64,000 bases of DNA from an uncultured Scytonema sp. (GTDB taxonomy: Bacteria > Cyanobacteriota > Cyanobacteriia > Cyanobacteriales > Nostocaceae), in assembly GCA_937873135.1 (NCBI GenBank), contig CALMVQ010000362.1, positions 1 to 64,000 on the forward strand, given 5' to 3'. A model generated the notes under the pieces. That model saw nothing but the letters and a program-made list of their open reading frames with translations. It ran no database searches and was not told where the DNA came from. This document shows positions 41,874-51,099 of this stretch, in pieces; within the stretch, counting starts at the first letter, position 1; each line of letters opens with the position of its first letter. The position numbers were made by a program, and so were the translations under genes.

Positions 41874-43644
41874 TTGGAGGCAAGATTATCGGAGAGAGTT
41901 TGTATGTCCAGCTTGCTCACATAGCGGGATGAACTTAGCTGGAAAATACAAATACAAACAGCTTTTTCGTTGTCCAAACTGTGGTAAGCATGAAGGACAA
42001 TTTTATACCTTTAAATCTTATGAGTTTAGGTCAACAGTTAACTGGCGCAGAGATTACAAAGTTGGTGAATTTGCTTGCCCTAATCCTAATTGTGATGTTC
42101 AAAATGTAGTTCCAATTGGACGGAACTCTAACAAACAAGAGTTTATCTGCCAAGTTTGTAAAACTACAGCCTTTGAATCAATTGATCTTAGTAACAGAGT
42201 TGTTAGTCGCCTTAGTGGAAATCCAACTGCTATTAAACCGTTTAAATTTGAGGATGATGTCTGGGACTTAAGAGCAATTAATGTTAATGTTAGACCAGGA
42301 ATCGCTCAGTATAGCATTACCTTTAGTAAAGTCAAGCAAAGTTGGTTAAAAAATTTAGTAAAACAATATATTTATGATTTATGTAAAGCCGAAAAATCTT
42401 GTTCGATGGTCAATCAACGTTTACTGGGATTACGTTATTTCTCTCATTATCTTGATGAGAAAAATATTAACGCTCTTGACAAAATAAATCGAGATATTAT
42501 CCATGATTTCCTCAATTGGTTATCTGGTCAAAAAGTAGGAAGAACTGCTTTGAGAGATCGGCTAGGTGATTTGAGAAGTTTTTTCAATTTTGGCTGGGTC
42601 AAAGGACTCTTTAATGTCAATCAAGATATTATCCGTGATGAAGATTTTCCCAAAGTTCATAAAAAAAATATAGAATGTATTTGTCTAAGTGTTCGAGAAA
42701 AAATCGAGCAGAACTTACATTTACTTCCAGAATCCATTGCTCGAATGTGGATTGTAGCTTTCTTTACTGCCATGCGTCCTAATGAATTAGCCTTGTTGAA
42801 AAAAGATTGTTTAATTCAAGAAGGCGAACAATGGAAAATTATTTGGCAACGACAAAAAACAAATGATTGGCATGAAGTTCCCGTTACTAGAACTATTGCG
42901 AAAATCGTTAGAGAACAGTTTGAATATATTCAACAGCTTTTTGGAGAACAATGGGATTATCTTTTCTGCCATTATCAAGGAATATCTCAAACAGATCCAT
43001 CACATCCAAAACTGAAACCTGTCAAAAAAATCATTCCCGTTGATAGCCCTTTATACAAAGCTATTAATTGTTTGATAAAGCATCTCGATATTCGAGATGA
43101 AAATGACTTCTTAGCTAAATTTAGCCCTAAATTACTACGGACTACTCGATTAACCCAACTTTTTGAACAAGGACATGACCTAGCTGTCGTGAGTTCCTGG
43201 GCTGGACATAAACATTTAGCTACCACCAGTACTTACTACACTCATGTTAGTTGCTCCCTGATAGAAAAAGAAGCAGGACACATACAGAAAGCTTTATTCA
43301 ACGTTGATGGTAAACCTCTTTACTACGAATCCATGCCTAAAAGCTTTTGGGAAAATCCTACCGCCCATCAATTAGAACTTGCTGGTAATCATATCAACAC
43401 GCCTATCTATGGATATTGCGGCTTACCCTTGAACCAACGTTGTGACAAATTTAGAGCCTGCTATACCTGCTCTCACTTTGTAGCTACACCCGAAAAACTG
43501 TCCCAGTACATTCAAGTCCGCAATGAACTTAGAGCTAAAGAAACTAGAGCTTTTACTAATGGGCATGACGTGCTTGTCGAACAATTCGGACAACAAGCTG
43601 ACCTGCTAGACAAGATTATCGTATCATTACAGGAGGTGGCATAA
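41860..43644 (+). CDS. Third tyrosine recombinase with N-terminal zinc-ribbon-like repeats
   Basis: 594 aa; CPACSHSG...CPNCGKHEG...CPNPNCD...CQVCK; catalytic region FTAMRPNELALLKKD, KLLRTTRLTQLF, WAGHKHLATTSTYYTHV. Confidence 0.9.
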   Translation: MNKINWRQDYRREFVCPACSHSGMNLAGKYKYKQLFRCPNCGKHEGQFYTFKSYEFRSTVNWRRDYKVGEFACPNPNCDVQNVVPIGRNSNKQEFICQVCKTTAFESIDLSNRVVSRLSGNPTAIKPFKFEDDVWDLRAINVNVRPGIAQYSITFSKVKQSWLKNLVKQYIYDLCKAEKSCSMVNQRLLGLRYFSHYLDEKNINALDKINRDIIHDFLNWLSGQKVGRTALRDRLGDLRSFFNFGWVKGLFNVNQDIIRDEDFPKVHKKNIECICLSVREKIEQNLHLLPESIARMWIVAFFTAMRPNELALLKKDCLIQEGEQWKIIWQRQKTNDWHEVPVTRTIAKIVREQFEYIQQLFGEQWDYLFCHYQGISQTDPSHPKLKPVKKIIPVDSPLYKAINCLIKHLDIRDENDFLAKFSPKLLRTTRLTQLFEQGHDLAVVSSWAGHKHLATTSTYYTHVSCSLIEKEAGHIQKALFNVDGKPLYYESMPKSFWENPTAHQLELAGNHINTPIYGYCGLPLNQRCDKFRACYTCSHFVATPEKLSQYIQVRNELRAKETRAFTNGHDVLVEQFGQQADLLDKIIVSLQEVA

Positions 43645-43646
43645 CG

Positions 43647-44540
43647 ATGGGCACAGAACAAACTAGGGAAGCTCGGATTAAAACCCTAACACAAACTCAG
43701 TTAGTCCGAAAACTTGAAACCCTAGAAAAAGTTAACTTTGCTATTGAGCGACTCCAAAAACTAGGGGTTAAGGTTAACTTTCGCACTGTTGCTAGAGAGG
43801 CGTCAGTTAGCGTTCAATACCTTTATAAATATTCAGATCTCAAAGAGCGTATCCACAACATTAGAACGCAGCAAACTCAAATATCATCTGTTCCTGTCAA
43901 TCAGCCACATGTGACAGCTAAAGCTCATTCTCAGTTTGTTAGCCGTCTCAAACAGAGAATCCAACAATTAGAACTTGAGAATAATGAACTTAAGCGAAAA
44001 AATGAAGCTCTCGCTGGGCAAGTTTATCGGGTACATTCTTTGCAAGAGCAAGTCGAGCGACAAAAGGATATGATTGGCTCTCTCGAATCTCGTTTGAAAC
44101 AGACAATAGAAGCTTTTCAACAATCTAAAGTTGTTCCTCTTACTAGTCCGTCAAAATCTCAGATTAGTGAGCAAGTATTGATTCAATTGGAAGCGGTCGG
44201 AATTCGGTTAAATTCCACATTAAGCAAGATAATTAAGTCGTCTTCAGAAGAAAAAGTTCTAGATGCCATTAATGCTTACAAAGAAGCTCTCGCCACAGGT
44301 AATATCGAACGACCTGGAGGATGGTTGAAAAAAGCGATACAGTTCGGTTGGAAGCCGAATGACTCGGTGCAAGCTAAATCTGAATTAGAAATTTTTAATC
44401 AATGGTTTCCATTAGCTAGTAATAAAGGATTAGTCATGGCCAGTCAACAAACCCAAAATGGTATTGTAGTGTTTACCAATCATGGCGATTGGATATCATT
44501 TGTAGAAATGTTATCCAAATATCCGTTAGAAACTCTCTAA
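43647..44540 (+). CDS. DUF6262 / TnpC-like coiled-coil transposition protein
   Basis: 297 aa; N-term helical region FRTVAREASVSVQYLYKYSDLKERI then long coiled coil; last gene of recombinase operon. Confidence 0.75.
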   Translation: MGTEQTREARIKTLTQTQLVRKLETLEKVNFAIERLQKLGVKVNFRTVAREASVSVQYLYKYSDLKERIHNIRTQQTQISSVPVNQPHVTAKAHSQFVSRLKQRIQQLELENNELKRKNEALAGQVYRVHSLQEQVERQKDMIGSLESRLKQTIEAFQQSKVVPLTSPSKSQISEQVLIQLEAVGIRLNSTLSKIIKSSSEEKVLDAINAYKEALATGNIERPGGWLKKAIQFGWKPNDSVQAKSELEIFNQWFPLASNKGLVMASQQTQNGIVVFTNHGDWISFVEMLSKYPLETL

Positions 44541-44615
44541 ATTCTCGTTGTAGAAAACGTAAACAATGAAAAAAGCTTTGCTCAGTATACGTTGTAAGCG
44601 TTATGTATTACATAA

Positions 44616-44792
44616 CTCGAACTGAATAGTTTGACCCATTTTTTCACTACAATAATTCCCACAAACATTGCCATAATTCCCTTGTACTCGGCGAGATGGT
44701 GGTACTTGGCGAATCTGAGCTATAAGAGAGCGGGTACTTTGGGCAAGTCTTTTTTGACTGCACCATTGGTCAAACTCTTCTTCTGTGAGCAT
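44616..44792 (-). pseudogene. tnsA-like 5' fragment
   Basis: MLTEEEFDQWCSQKRLAQSTRSLIAQIRQVPPSRRVQGNYGNVCGNYCSEKMGQTIQFE then element-derived LCNT*. Confidence 0.75.
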
Positions 44793-44836
44793 TGATTGGT
44801 TAGAGTTTGGAACTTCAATTTAGTTTACCGGATTTG

Positions 44837-44962
44837 TGTCCATTTTCTTCTGACATTTTGGGATTATGTCCATTTTCTTCTGACAAAATTCCGCTCGCTG
44901 TATTAATTCCTTAACGAAGTTATAGGTCTTTCAGCTTACGATCTGTCCAATTTCTTCTGACA
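44837..44962. repeat. Tn7-like transposon end: three 19-bp repeats
   Basis: TGTCCATTTTCTTCTGACA at 44837-44855 and 44867-44885, TGTCCAATTTCTTCTGACA at 44944-44962; outermost copy ends ...TGACA (5'-TGTCA on minus). Confidence 0.8.
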
Positions 44963-45023
44963 AACCTGGCCAAAATCTTCTTCAAGTCACAGGCACAAAG
45001 GAGAGATAAAACTCCGCCCCTAT

Positions 45024-46076
45024 TCACTCTCCCCAGCGATGCCAGGAGCGAAAATTTGCGCCGGCACTTACAGCCAAGCCAATTTGGTGCTGTGACGATA
45101 GCTCATCATGCCCACCTTCGTTAGCGCCAATATAGTACATACGAAAACTACCATCGTTCGTTGGCACTACACAAGGTGTACCGATTGCTCGTGCATCCCA
45201 ACGACCAGAACCCTTTTCGGCATGGGAAAACACGGAGCCTCCTGGTTGGTCGCCTTGATCTTTTTGCCAATGAATACCGTCGTCAGAAATGGCTAGACCA
45301 ATGGAGTGATAACCACTGTTGTTGACACCTTCGTAAAACATGACGTATTGTCCATTTATTTTGAGGACATTGCGCGTACCAATGCCTCTTTCATCAAAAC
45401 TTCCAGACTCACCAGATCCCAAAATCTGACCGACTTTCTCCCAACGTAAACCATCTGTAGATACAGCTAAACCTACTAAGAATCCTTTGTCCAGGTTTAA
45501 GGTGTGGTAGTACAATTTCCAAGTTCCATCATCATCAGGTAGTACTTGGGGCCACGCACAGAACAATGCATCAAACTCCCCCGCTTTACCCAAATCTAGC
45601 AAAGCTCCTTGATAAGTACCTTCTATCCGTACCCAATTCATACCATCACGCGAAATGGCACAACCAGGGCGCATATTTAACCCTTTAGCTTTAGACTTTC
45701 CCAAATCAACAACCGTAGCGTCTCCGCCGAAGTACCACATCCAATAAAGATTATTGTGAAAGAATACATTGCTCACACCAACATGGGCTGAATCAAACCG
45801 ACTAGGATCTGGGTGAGGTTCAAAGACAGCGCCCATAGTTAATGGTCCTTGTACGCGTTGCCAACGAATGCCGTCAGTAGAAATTGCTAAACCACAGCGA
45901 CCAGTAGGCAAATTAATTTGTCTATCAAAGGAGGCATCCCGACCGTAGTACCACATTTTCCAAGTTCCATCAGCACAATGCAAGACATGTGGCGAAGAAA
46001 CCCGTTCAGAGTCCCACCACCCGAATGGTCCTGGTGTCAAGACGAGTCCTGGTTGATTGATGTGCTCGTGACTCAT
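45024..46076 (-). CDS. Glycoside-hydrolase-like five-bladed beta-propeller protein (GH43/GH32 superfamily)
   Basis: 350 aa; repeated WKMWYYG, LYWMWYFGGD, WKLYYHT, YVMFYEG, FRMYYIGAN and DG(I/L)RW motifs. Confidence 0.8.
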   Translation of the reverse strand: MSHEHINQPGLVLTPGPFGWWDSERVSSPHVLHCADGTWKMWYYGRDASFDRQINLPTGRCGLAISTDGIRWQRVQGPLTMGAVFEPHPDPSRFDSAHVGVSNVFFHNNLYWMWYFGGDATVVDLGKSKAKGLNMRPGCAISRDGMNWVRIEGTYQGALLDLGKAGEFDALFCAWPQVLPDDDGTWKLYYHTLNLDKGFLVGLAVSTDGLRWEKVGQILGSGESGSFDERGIGTRNVLKINGQYVMFYEGVNNSGYHSIGLAISDDGIHWQKDQGDQPGGSVFSHAEKGSGRWDARAIGTPCVVPTNDGSFRMYYIGANEGGHDELSSQHQIGLAVSAGANFRSWHRWGE

Positions 46077-46310
46077 AATCTACAATCCAACTTTACGTAT
46101 AAGTTACCATAGATGGGCTTTTCGTCCGCTCAAGCAATAGTCAGGTTGAGCAAAAATTTCCGATTTTTTACTACTTGTTTGTAAATCAAATAGGATTGCT
46201 ATATTCCCTTTACAAGAACTGGAGCTTACAAGTCATAAAGTAGAATATTGCTCCGAATAGCTATTAAAAGATTAGATAAAGAGGAGTGAAGGTTTCTTTA
46301 ATGGTAGGGT

Positions 46311-47306
46311 TTACAGAAATTTGGAGCCGTTCATCGAACAGTCAAACAGGTGTAGCCCGAACTTTTGGGAGAGTTCTTCACAGACTTTAATTCCCCGAAC
46401 ACTATTACCGTTCGCATCAAGTAAGGGCGAGTAGACTCCAATACCCATAAGATTTGGAACTACGACGATAATGCCACCACAGACGCCGCTTTTTGCTGGT
46501 AGACCGACTTTGTACACCCACTCTCCGGCAAAATTGTACATGCCACACGTATACATTACACTGAGGATGTCTTTGATGTAACATTTCTTGATCGCCTGCT
46601 CTTTTGTAATTGGGTTGAGGCCCTTGTTGGCAAGTGTTGCAGCCATCACTGCTAAGTCCTGGCAATTAACCATGATCGAACACTGCTGGAAGTAAAGATC
46701 GAGCGCCTCGTCAATTTTTTCGTCTATCATGCCAAAGTTGAGCATCAAATGTGCGATTGCCCGATTGCGATGTCCAGTTGTTCGCTCTGACATGAACGTT
46801 GATATGTCAACGAAAATATCATGACCAATATATCGCTGGAACATTTCTAGCATACTGTTGAGCCGTTCGGTTGGACCAGAACCCTTAAGCAAGCTTGTCG
46901 TGGCAATCGCCCCGGCATTAACCATAGGGTTGTAAGGTCGCTTTGAGCGCTCATCAAGAACGATCGCGTTGAATGCGTCTCCCGTTGGCTCAACACCAAC
47001 TTTGGTCAAGACGTAATCGCGTCCGTGTTCCTCAAGCGCGAGTCCATACACAAATAGCTTTGAGATTGACTGGATTGTGAATAGGCGATCCTCATCGCCC
47101 ACCTTGTAAACCTGACCATCCACAGTCATCACGCAAATGCTAAACAAGTCCGGGTTGACTTTTGCCAGTTCGGGGATGTAGTTGGCTAAGGCACCGTCTC
47201 GCAGTGGCTTGTACTTGAGATGCAAGTCGTTAAGAAAGGATTGAAGTCCTGATCGGAGAGCATTCTCCTGGTTACTCACGGCTTCAGTATCATCTTGGTT
47301 TTCCAT
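46311..47306 (-). CDS. glsA: Glutaminase
   Basis: 331 aa; [54 protein letters not shown]. Confidence 0.93.
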   Translation of the reverse strand: MENQDDTEAVSNQENALRSGLQSFLNDLHLKYKPLRDGALANYIPELAKVNPDLFSICVMTVDGQVYKVGDEDRLFTIQSISKLFVYGLALEEHGRDYVLTKVGVEPTGDAFNAIVLDERSKRPYNPMVNAGAIATTSLLKGSGPTERLNSMLEMFQRYIGHDIFVDISTFMSERTTGHRNRAIAHLMLNFGMIDEKIDEALDLYFQQCSIMVNCQDLAVMAATLANKGLNPITKEQAIKKCYIKDILSVMYTCGMYNFAGEWVYKVGLPAKSGVCGGIIVVVPNLMGIGVYSPLLDANGNSVRGIKVCEELSQKFGLHLFDCSMNGSKFL

Positions 47307-47864
47307 GATCAGATGCGTACAAAGTTTGGGGAATTGGCTATAAGGAATGATAAAGTAATGAAGTACGCAAAAAATCTGTCTTTCTCCTGAGTAGCTAACA
47401 AACGGAGTAATTCGGAGTACCTCAGCTACGCCAGATAGAGCCTTGAAATATAGGCTACGCTCCTTGGGTCACAACCTCAATAGGATTCGCTAGTCTTAAG
47501 CGGTTAGGAGAGGAATATTTTTACTCTCACATCATGTCCGGTTGAACACTTGTAAGAATGTTTGTAGAGCCTATCTTTTATTTATCCCTATAAAGTCACT
47601 CTCAAAGGAAGGCAATCGCGCTTATGCCTCATCAGGCAATCAATACAAGCTATTCTATTAGAAAAAAATAGGTCTTGTATTTGTTATTAGAAAAGAATCG
47701 CGCGATACGCCTTTAGGCGTCTGCCCTTTGGGCAATCACTTGCTATACAAAAGCTCTAGAATTCAGAAATGACAAGAGTTTTCGGAGAGTGACAGAAGAG
47801 AGTTATAGCGCTTCTCGTTTAAGTCACATACATAATTTTCTCAGCGATCTTAGCATGCACCCCT

Positions 47865-47903
47865 CTCCCAAACTTGGGAGAGGGGTTGGGGGTGAGGGCG
47901 AAA
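47865..47903. repeat. Cyanobacterial palindromic intergenic repeat
   Basis: cccctctcccaaacttgggagaggggttgggggtgaggg. Confidence 0.75.
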
Positions 47904-48105
47904 ATCTATGAGACACATCTGAGAATCGCTATATAAATAATTTGTCCGTCGAATCACCCATCATACAATAACCCCACCCCTCTAAGCGGTTCAGTATTAA
48001 CAGGAATTATGACTAATCAACGCGACATCACATCACGCCCATAACCCAGATACCTGTAATCTTTACAAAGACTGACAGTCTTTCGATGAACTATATCTTG
48101 AAGTT

Positions 48106-51015
48106 CTAATCGTGCTGCATTGCTTGGCTAATAGCATCCAACAAAAACAAACCCAGATCTTTATGCAAGCCTGCATTCTGAGAAAGACACCCTATTGAAT
48201 GCAGACATCTTGGACAACCTGTTTCACAATTGCATTCTCCTGCTAATGCAGACGATGCTGTGGCAAACTTGGGTAAGTCGTCAAACAGAGCTTCTGCTGC
48301 CCCATTACCACCTGCACAAGTGTCAAAAAAGTAACTAAGCGTTCTTCCTTCTTTTTGCGTAACGATGCCATCCACATCAAGGCTGGAGGATAAAACCACC
48401 AACGGTACAGCTTTAATTATTTGGTGTTGGATGCTATGCAGTCCGATAAAATCAGCAGTACTACTCCACAAAGCTTTAAATTTTTCGGGAATTTCGCCCC
48501 CTGTAGAGGTGATGATTTCTTTTTTGTAATAATTTACTTGGGTAGAGAGTGCTTCAAGCAGTTGTTTATTGAGTTCCACCACTACGCAAGGTGCTTGATA
48601 TTTGGTAATGTATGGTTCTGAGAAGGTAACTTCTGATTGAAGCTTGATCACTTCAGCACTCTTCAGGGGACGTTTACATGAGGGACAAGTTTTCCCTTCT
48701 AGTGGTTTTTTATGGTTACGGCAGTTGACGTTTGTACAAGTCATTCCGTAAGTGCGCTTCTGTAGGCGATAACCTGTAACAGCTGTCGTAATTTCTCCCC
48801 AAACCAAGGTTAAACGCACCCTTCCATCTTGAATATTGGTAGAAATAATTTTATGTTCTCCAAGCTTGGAAAGTGGTTGGATATCTAATTCTGACTCAGC
48901 TTCAGTAAATAAATCAGTATCTTTACCTAAAAATGCCAGTACCGCTTCTCCCTTCTGTTCATCCAGACTTTCACTGCGGTAAACTGTTAACTCACCGCTT
49001 TCATCTTGCACCATATATATTGCCTGAGGAAACACCTCTCGATGGGCAAGAGGGAGGGACATACTTTCTAAAGTTTCCCGAGAATGCTTGTCAATTAAAG
49101 AAATCGAAGTTTGAGTACTGCTTCTCAGATTAATGTCTTTATGTGGATAACCTTGTCCCCATAGCTTGCCTTTAGCGCTGAGGAAAAGTTTATTTTGTTG
49201 TAATAATGAATCTGCAATGACACTGGCAACAGTCCCAAATCGGCGGTTAAGTTCCTTTAACGAGACGCCACTTTCTATGCAACCGCACTCTAAGTGTTTT
49301 CCTAAAATTGTCGGATAATCTGGGTTAAAAGCAGCACGCTCTACTTCTCCTGACAGCAACTGTTCTGAATGCTGGGCGTAAAATACATCAATGGGGTTTT
49401 GTGCCAATGGTAGATAAATCACAAGCCCGTGCTGTTTGCGTCCGGCTCTACCGACTCGTTGCCGAAATGACATCAAGCTCCCAGGAAAACCACGGATTAA
49501 ACAGCAATCAAGTTCAGGTAAATCAATGCCTACTTCCAAACTCGATGTAGAAATAATCACCTTGATTTGTCCCGTCTCTAGCTTGTGGATAATTTCCTGA
49601 CGGTGATCGCTCCTTAAAGAACTATAAAACACCGCTACCTGGTTTACCAGATAACTAAGTCCGAGGCGTTGCGTCTCACGTTGGATTAATCCCAACAAAC
49701 CTTTGACAGCAGCGCGGGAGTTGCAAAAAACAATCCCACTTAAATTTTGTTGCATCCAAGCAATAACAATTTTACCAGCATCGACATTAGCTGCACTGCT
49801 TGGTGCAAAAGACAACAAGGTACGTCCCTTTGATGGGGCACCACTGTGTTGAATTAGGTGCATTCTTTGGGGTTGGTGAGTCCGAACGCTTAATCGCAGT
49901 GCCATTTCCTGGGGATTGCCAATTGTGGCGCTAGAACAGACAAATTGCAGCGAGTGGGAATCACCACCTACTGCATCGACGGCTAACAGCAACCGCCGCA
50001 TCAGATTGGCAAAGTGTGCGCCAAAAGCACCAACATAAGTGTGTGATTCATCAATAACACAATAGCGTAATTGTTTGAGAAACCGACGCCACCCTTCCCC
50101 TTCTTCTCGCCGTCGCACGTTGTAAAGATAGTGGTGGAGTAAATCAGGACTAACCGCTAGTATATTTGGAGGATTGGGGATAAACAAGCGCTGCCGTTCA
50201 GAGACTGGTGTATCGCCTGTCATCAGTGCGAGTTTAATGGGGGTATTAGGCAATGCCTCACAGAGCGATCTTAACTTTCGCATCTGATCAAGGGCTAATG
50301 CTTTAAGTGGGAAAATATACAGTGCTGTTGTTTGCGGCTTTTGGATGCATGACTCTAGGATCGGCAGGTTATAACACAGCGTTTTACCTGAAGCTGTCGG
50401 TGTGGTGATGCTGACGTCGTAACCAGCACGTAGTTTTGTCAGTGCTTCTAACTGATGTTTGTAAATATTATTGATTCCAATCTTGTGCAGCCCTGAGCGC
50501 AAAACAGGTGGTAAATCATCGGGTATGGGGTAGATAGTTCCTTCGGTGGAATTTTTGACATCCACTGCCTGAATCGATGCGGCAAATTCTTGGGCGATCG
50601 CACGAAATGCTAAGGAGGGAATTTCTTGGATGCGTTCTGAAATTGCTGCGTCAAAACCAGTGGCTTCTGTAAAGCTTGTGCTATTCGCCAAGGTACTGTT
50701 GCTTGCTAGGATGATTTCTTGAGTAACCGCATCTTCCCAATCTGCAAACTGAGTTGGGTTGACCTCTTCAACAAACTTTACAATCAACCGCTTGCCCAAT
50801 ACCGCCATAACTTCCCCTACCCCATGACTGGTAGAGTATATATGCTTACCCGCAGTCAGCCATTCGGGGGGTTCTGGCACTGCACTGTGTGCGGCGCGGA
50901 TAATGGCGGCGTAGTCAGTGGGTTTGTTGTTCACTTGGCAATAACTTTTGTTGCTATCTCCGCCACTATAGCAATCTGTAGAGGATTCAAGGGAGAATAA
51001 CATGTTTGTTACCAA
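48106..51015 (-). CDS. DEAD/DEAH helicase with C-terminal DUF1998 (YprA/MrfA-like)
   Basis: 969 aa; TPTASGKTLCYNLP, DESHTYVG, VIISTSSLEVGIDLPELDC, QRVGRAGR; C-term Cys cluster CNCETGCPRCL. Confidence 0.93.
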   Translation of the reverse strand: MVTNMLFSLESSTDCYSGGDSNKSYCQVNNKPTDYAAIIRAAHSAVPEPPEWLTAGKHIYSTSHGVGEVMAVLGKRLIVKFVEEVNPTQFADWEDAVTQEIILASNSTLANSTSFTEATGFDAAISERIQEIPSLAFRAIAQEFAASIQAVDVKNSTEGTIYPIPDDLPPVLRSGLHKIGINNIYKHQLEALTKLRAGYDVSITTPTASGKTLCYNLPILESCIQKPQTTALYIFPLKALALDQMRKLRSLCEALPNTPIKLALMTGDTPVSERQRLFIPNPPNILAVSPDLLHHYLYNVRRREEGEGWRRFLKQLRYCVIDESHTYVGAFGAHFANLMRRLLLAVDAVGGDSHSLQFVCSSATIGNPQEMALRLSVRTHQPQRMHLIQHSGAPSKGRTLLSFAPSSAANVDAGKIVIAWMQQNLSGIVFCNSRAAVKGLLGLIQRETQRLGLSYLVNQVAVFYSSLRSDHRQEIIHKLETGQIKVIISTSSLEVGIDLPELDCCLIRGFPGSLMSFRQRVGRAGRKQHGLVIYLPLAQNPIDVFYAQHSEQLLSGEVERAAFNPDYPTILGKHLECGCIESGVSLKELNRRFGTVASVIADSLLQQNKLFLSAKGKLWGQGYPHKDINLRSSTQTSISLIDKHSRETLESMSLPLAHREVFPQAIYMVQDESGELTVYRSESLDEQKGEAVLAFLGKDTDLFTEAESELDIQPLSKLGEHKIISTNIQDGRVRLTLVWGEITTAVTGYRLQKRTYGMTCTNVNCRNHKKPLEGKTCPSCKRPLKSAEVIKLQSEVTFSEPYITKYQAPCVVVELNKQLLEALSTQVNYYKKEIITSTGGEIPEKFKALWSSTADFIGLHSIQHQIIKAVPLVVLSSSLDVDGIVTQKEGRTLSYFFDTCAGGNGAAEALFDDLPKFATASSALAGECNCETGCPRCLHSIGCLSQNAGLHKDLGLFLLDAISQAMQHD

Positions 51016-51099
51016 TGGCTAAACATGCTCATCTGTCCACCTGATGGTTGACTTCGCTTCAGATGCTTTGCTGGCGTTCATAGATAAAGTTGAGCTATA

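Larger units (their letters stand above)
39216..44621 (+). mobile_element. Tn554-like tyrosine-recombinase element inserted in tnsA
   Basis: Interrupts tnsA between FE and SHK codons; TTYGARt-like sequence at both junctions; subterminal inverted GTAATACA at 39226-39233 and 44604-44611; carries four tightly packed genes. Confidence 0.7.

Noticed and set aside
38350-44962. CRISPR-associated transposon (CAST)
   Set aside because: Tn7-like core relic is supported, but no Cas12k, Cascade genes, repeat array or crRNA-like sequence was seen in the window.
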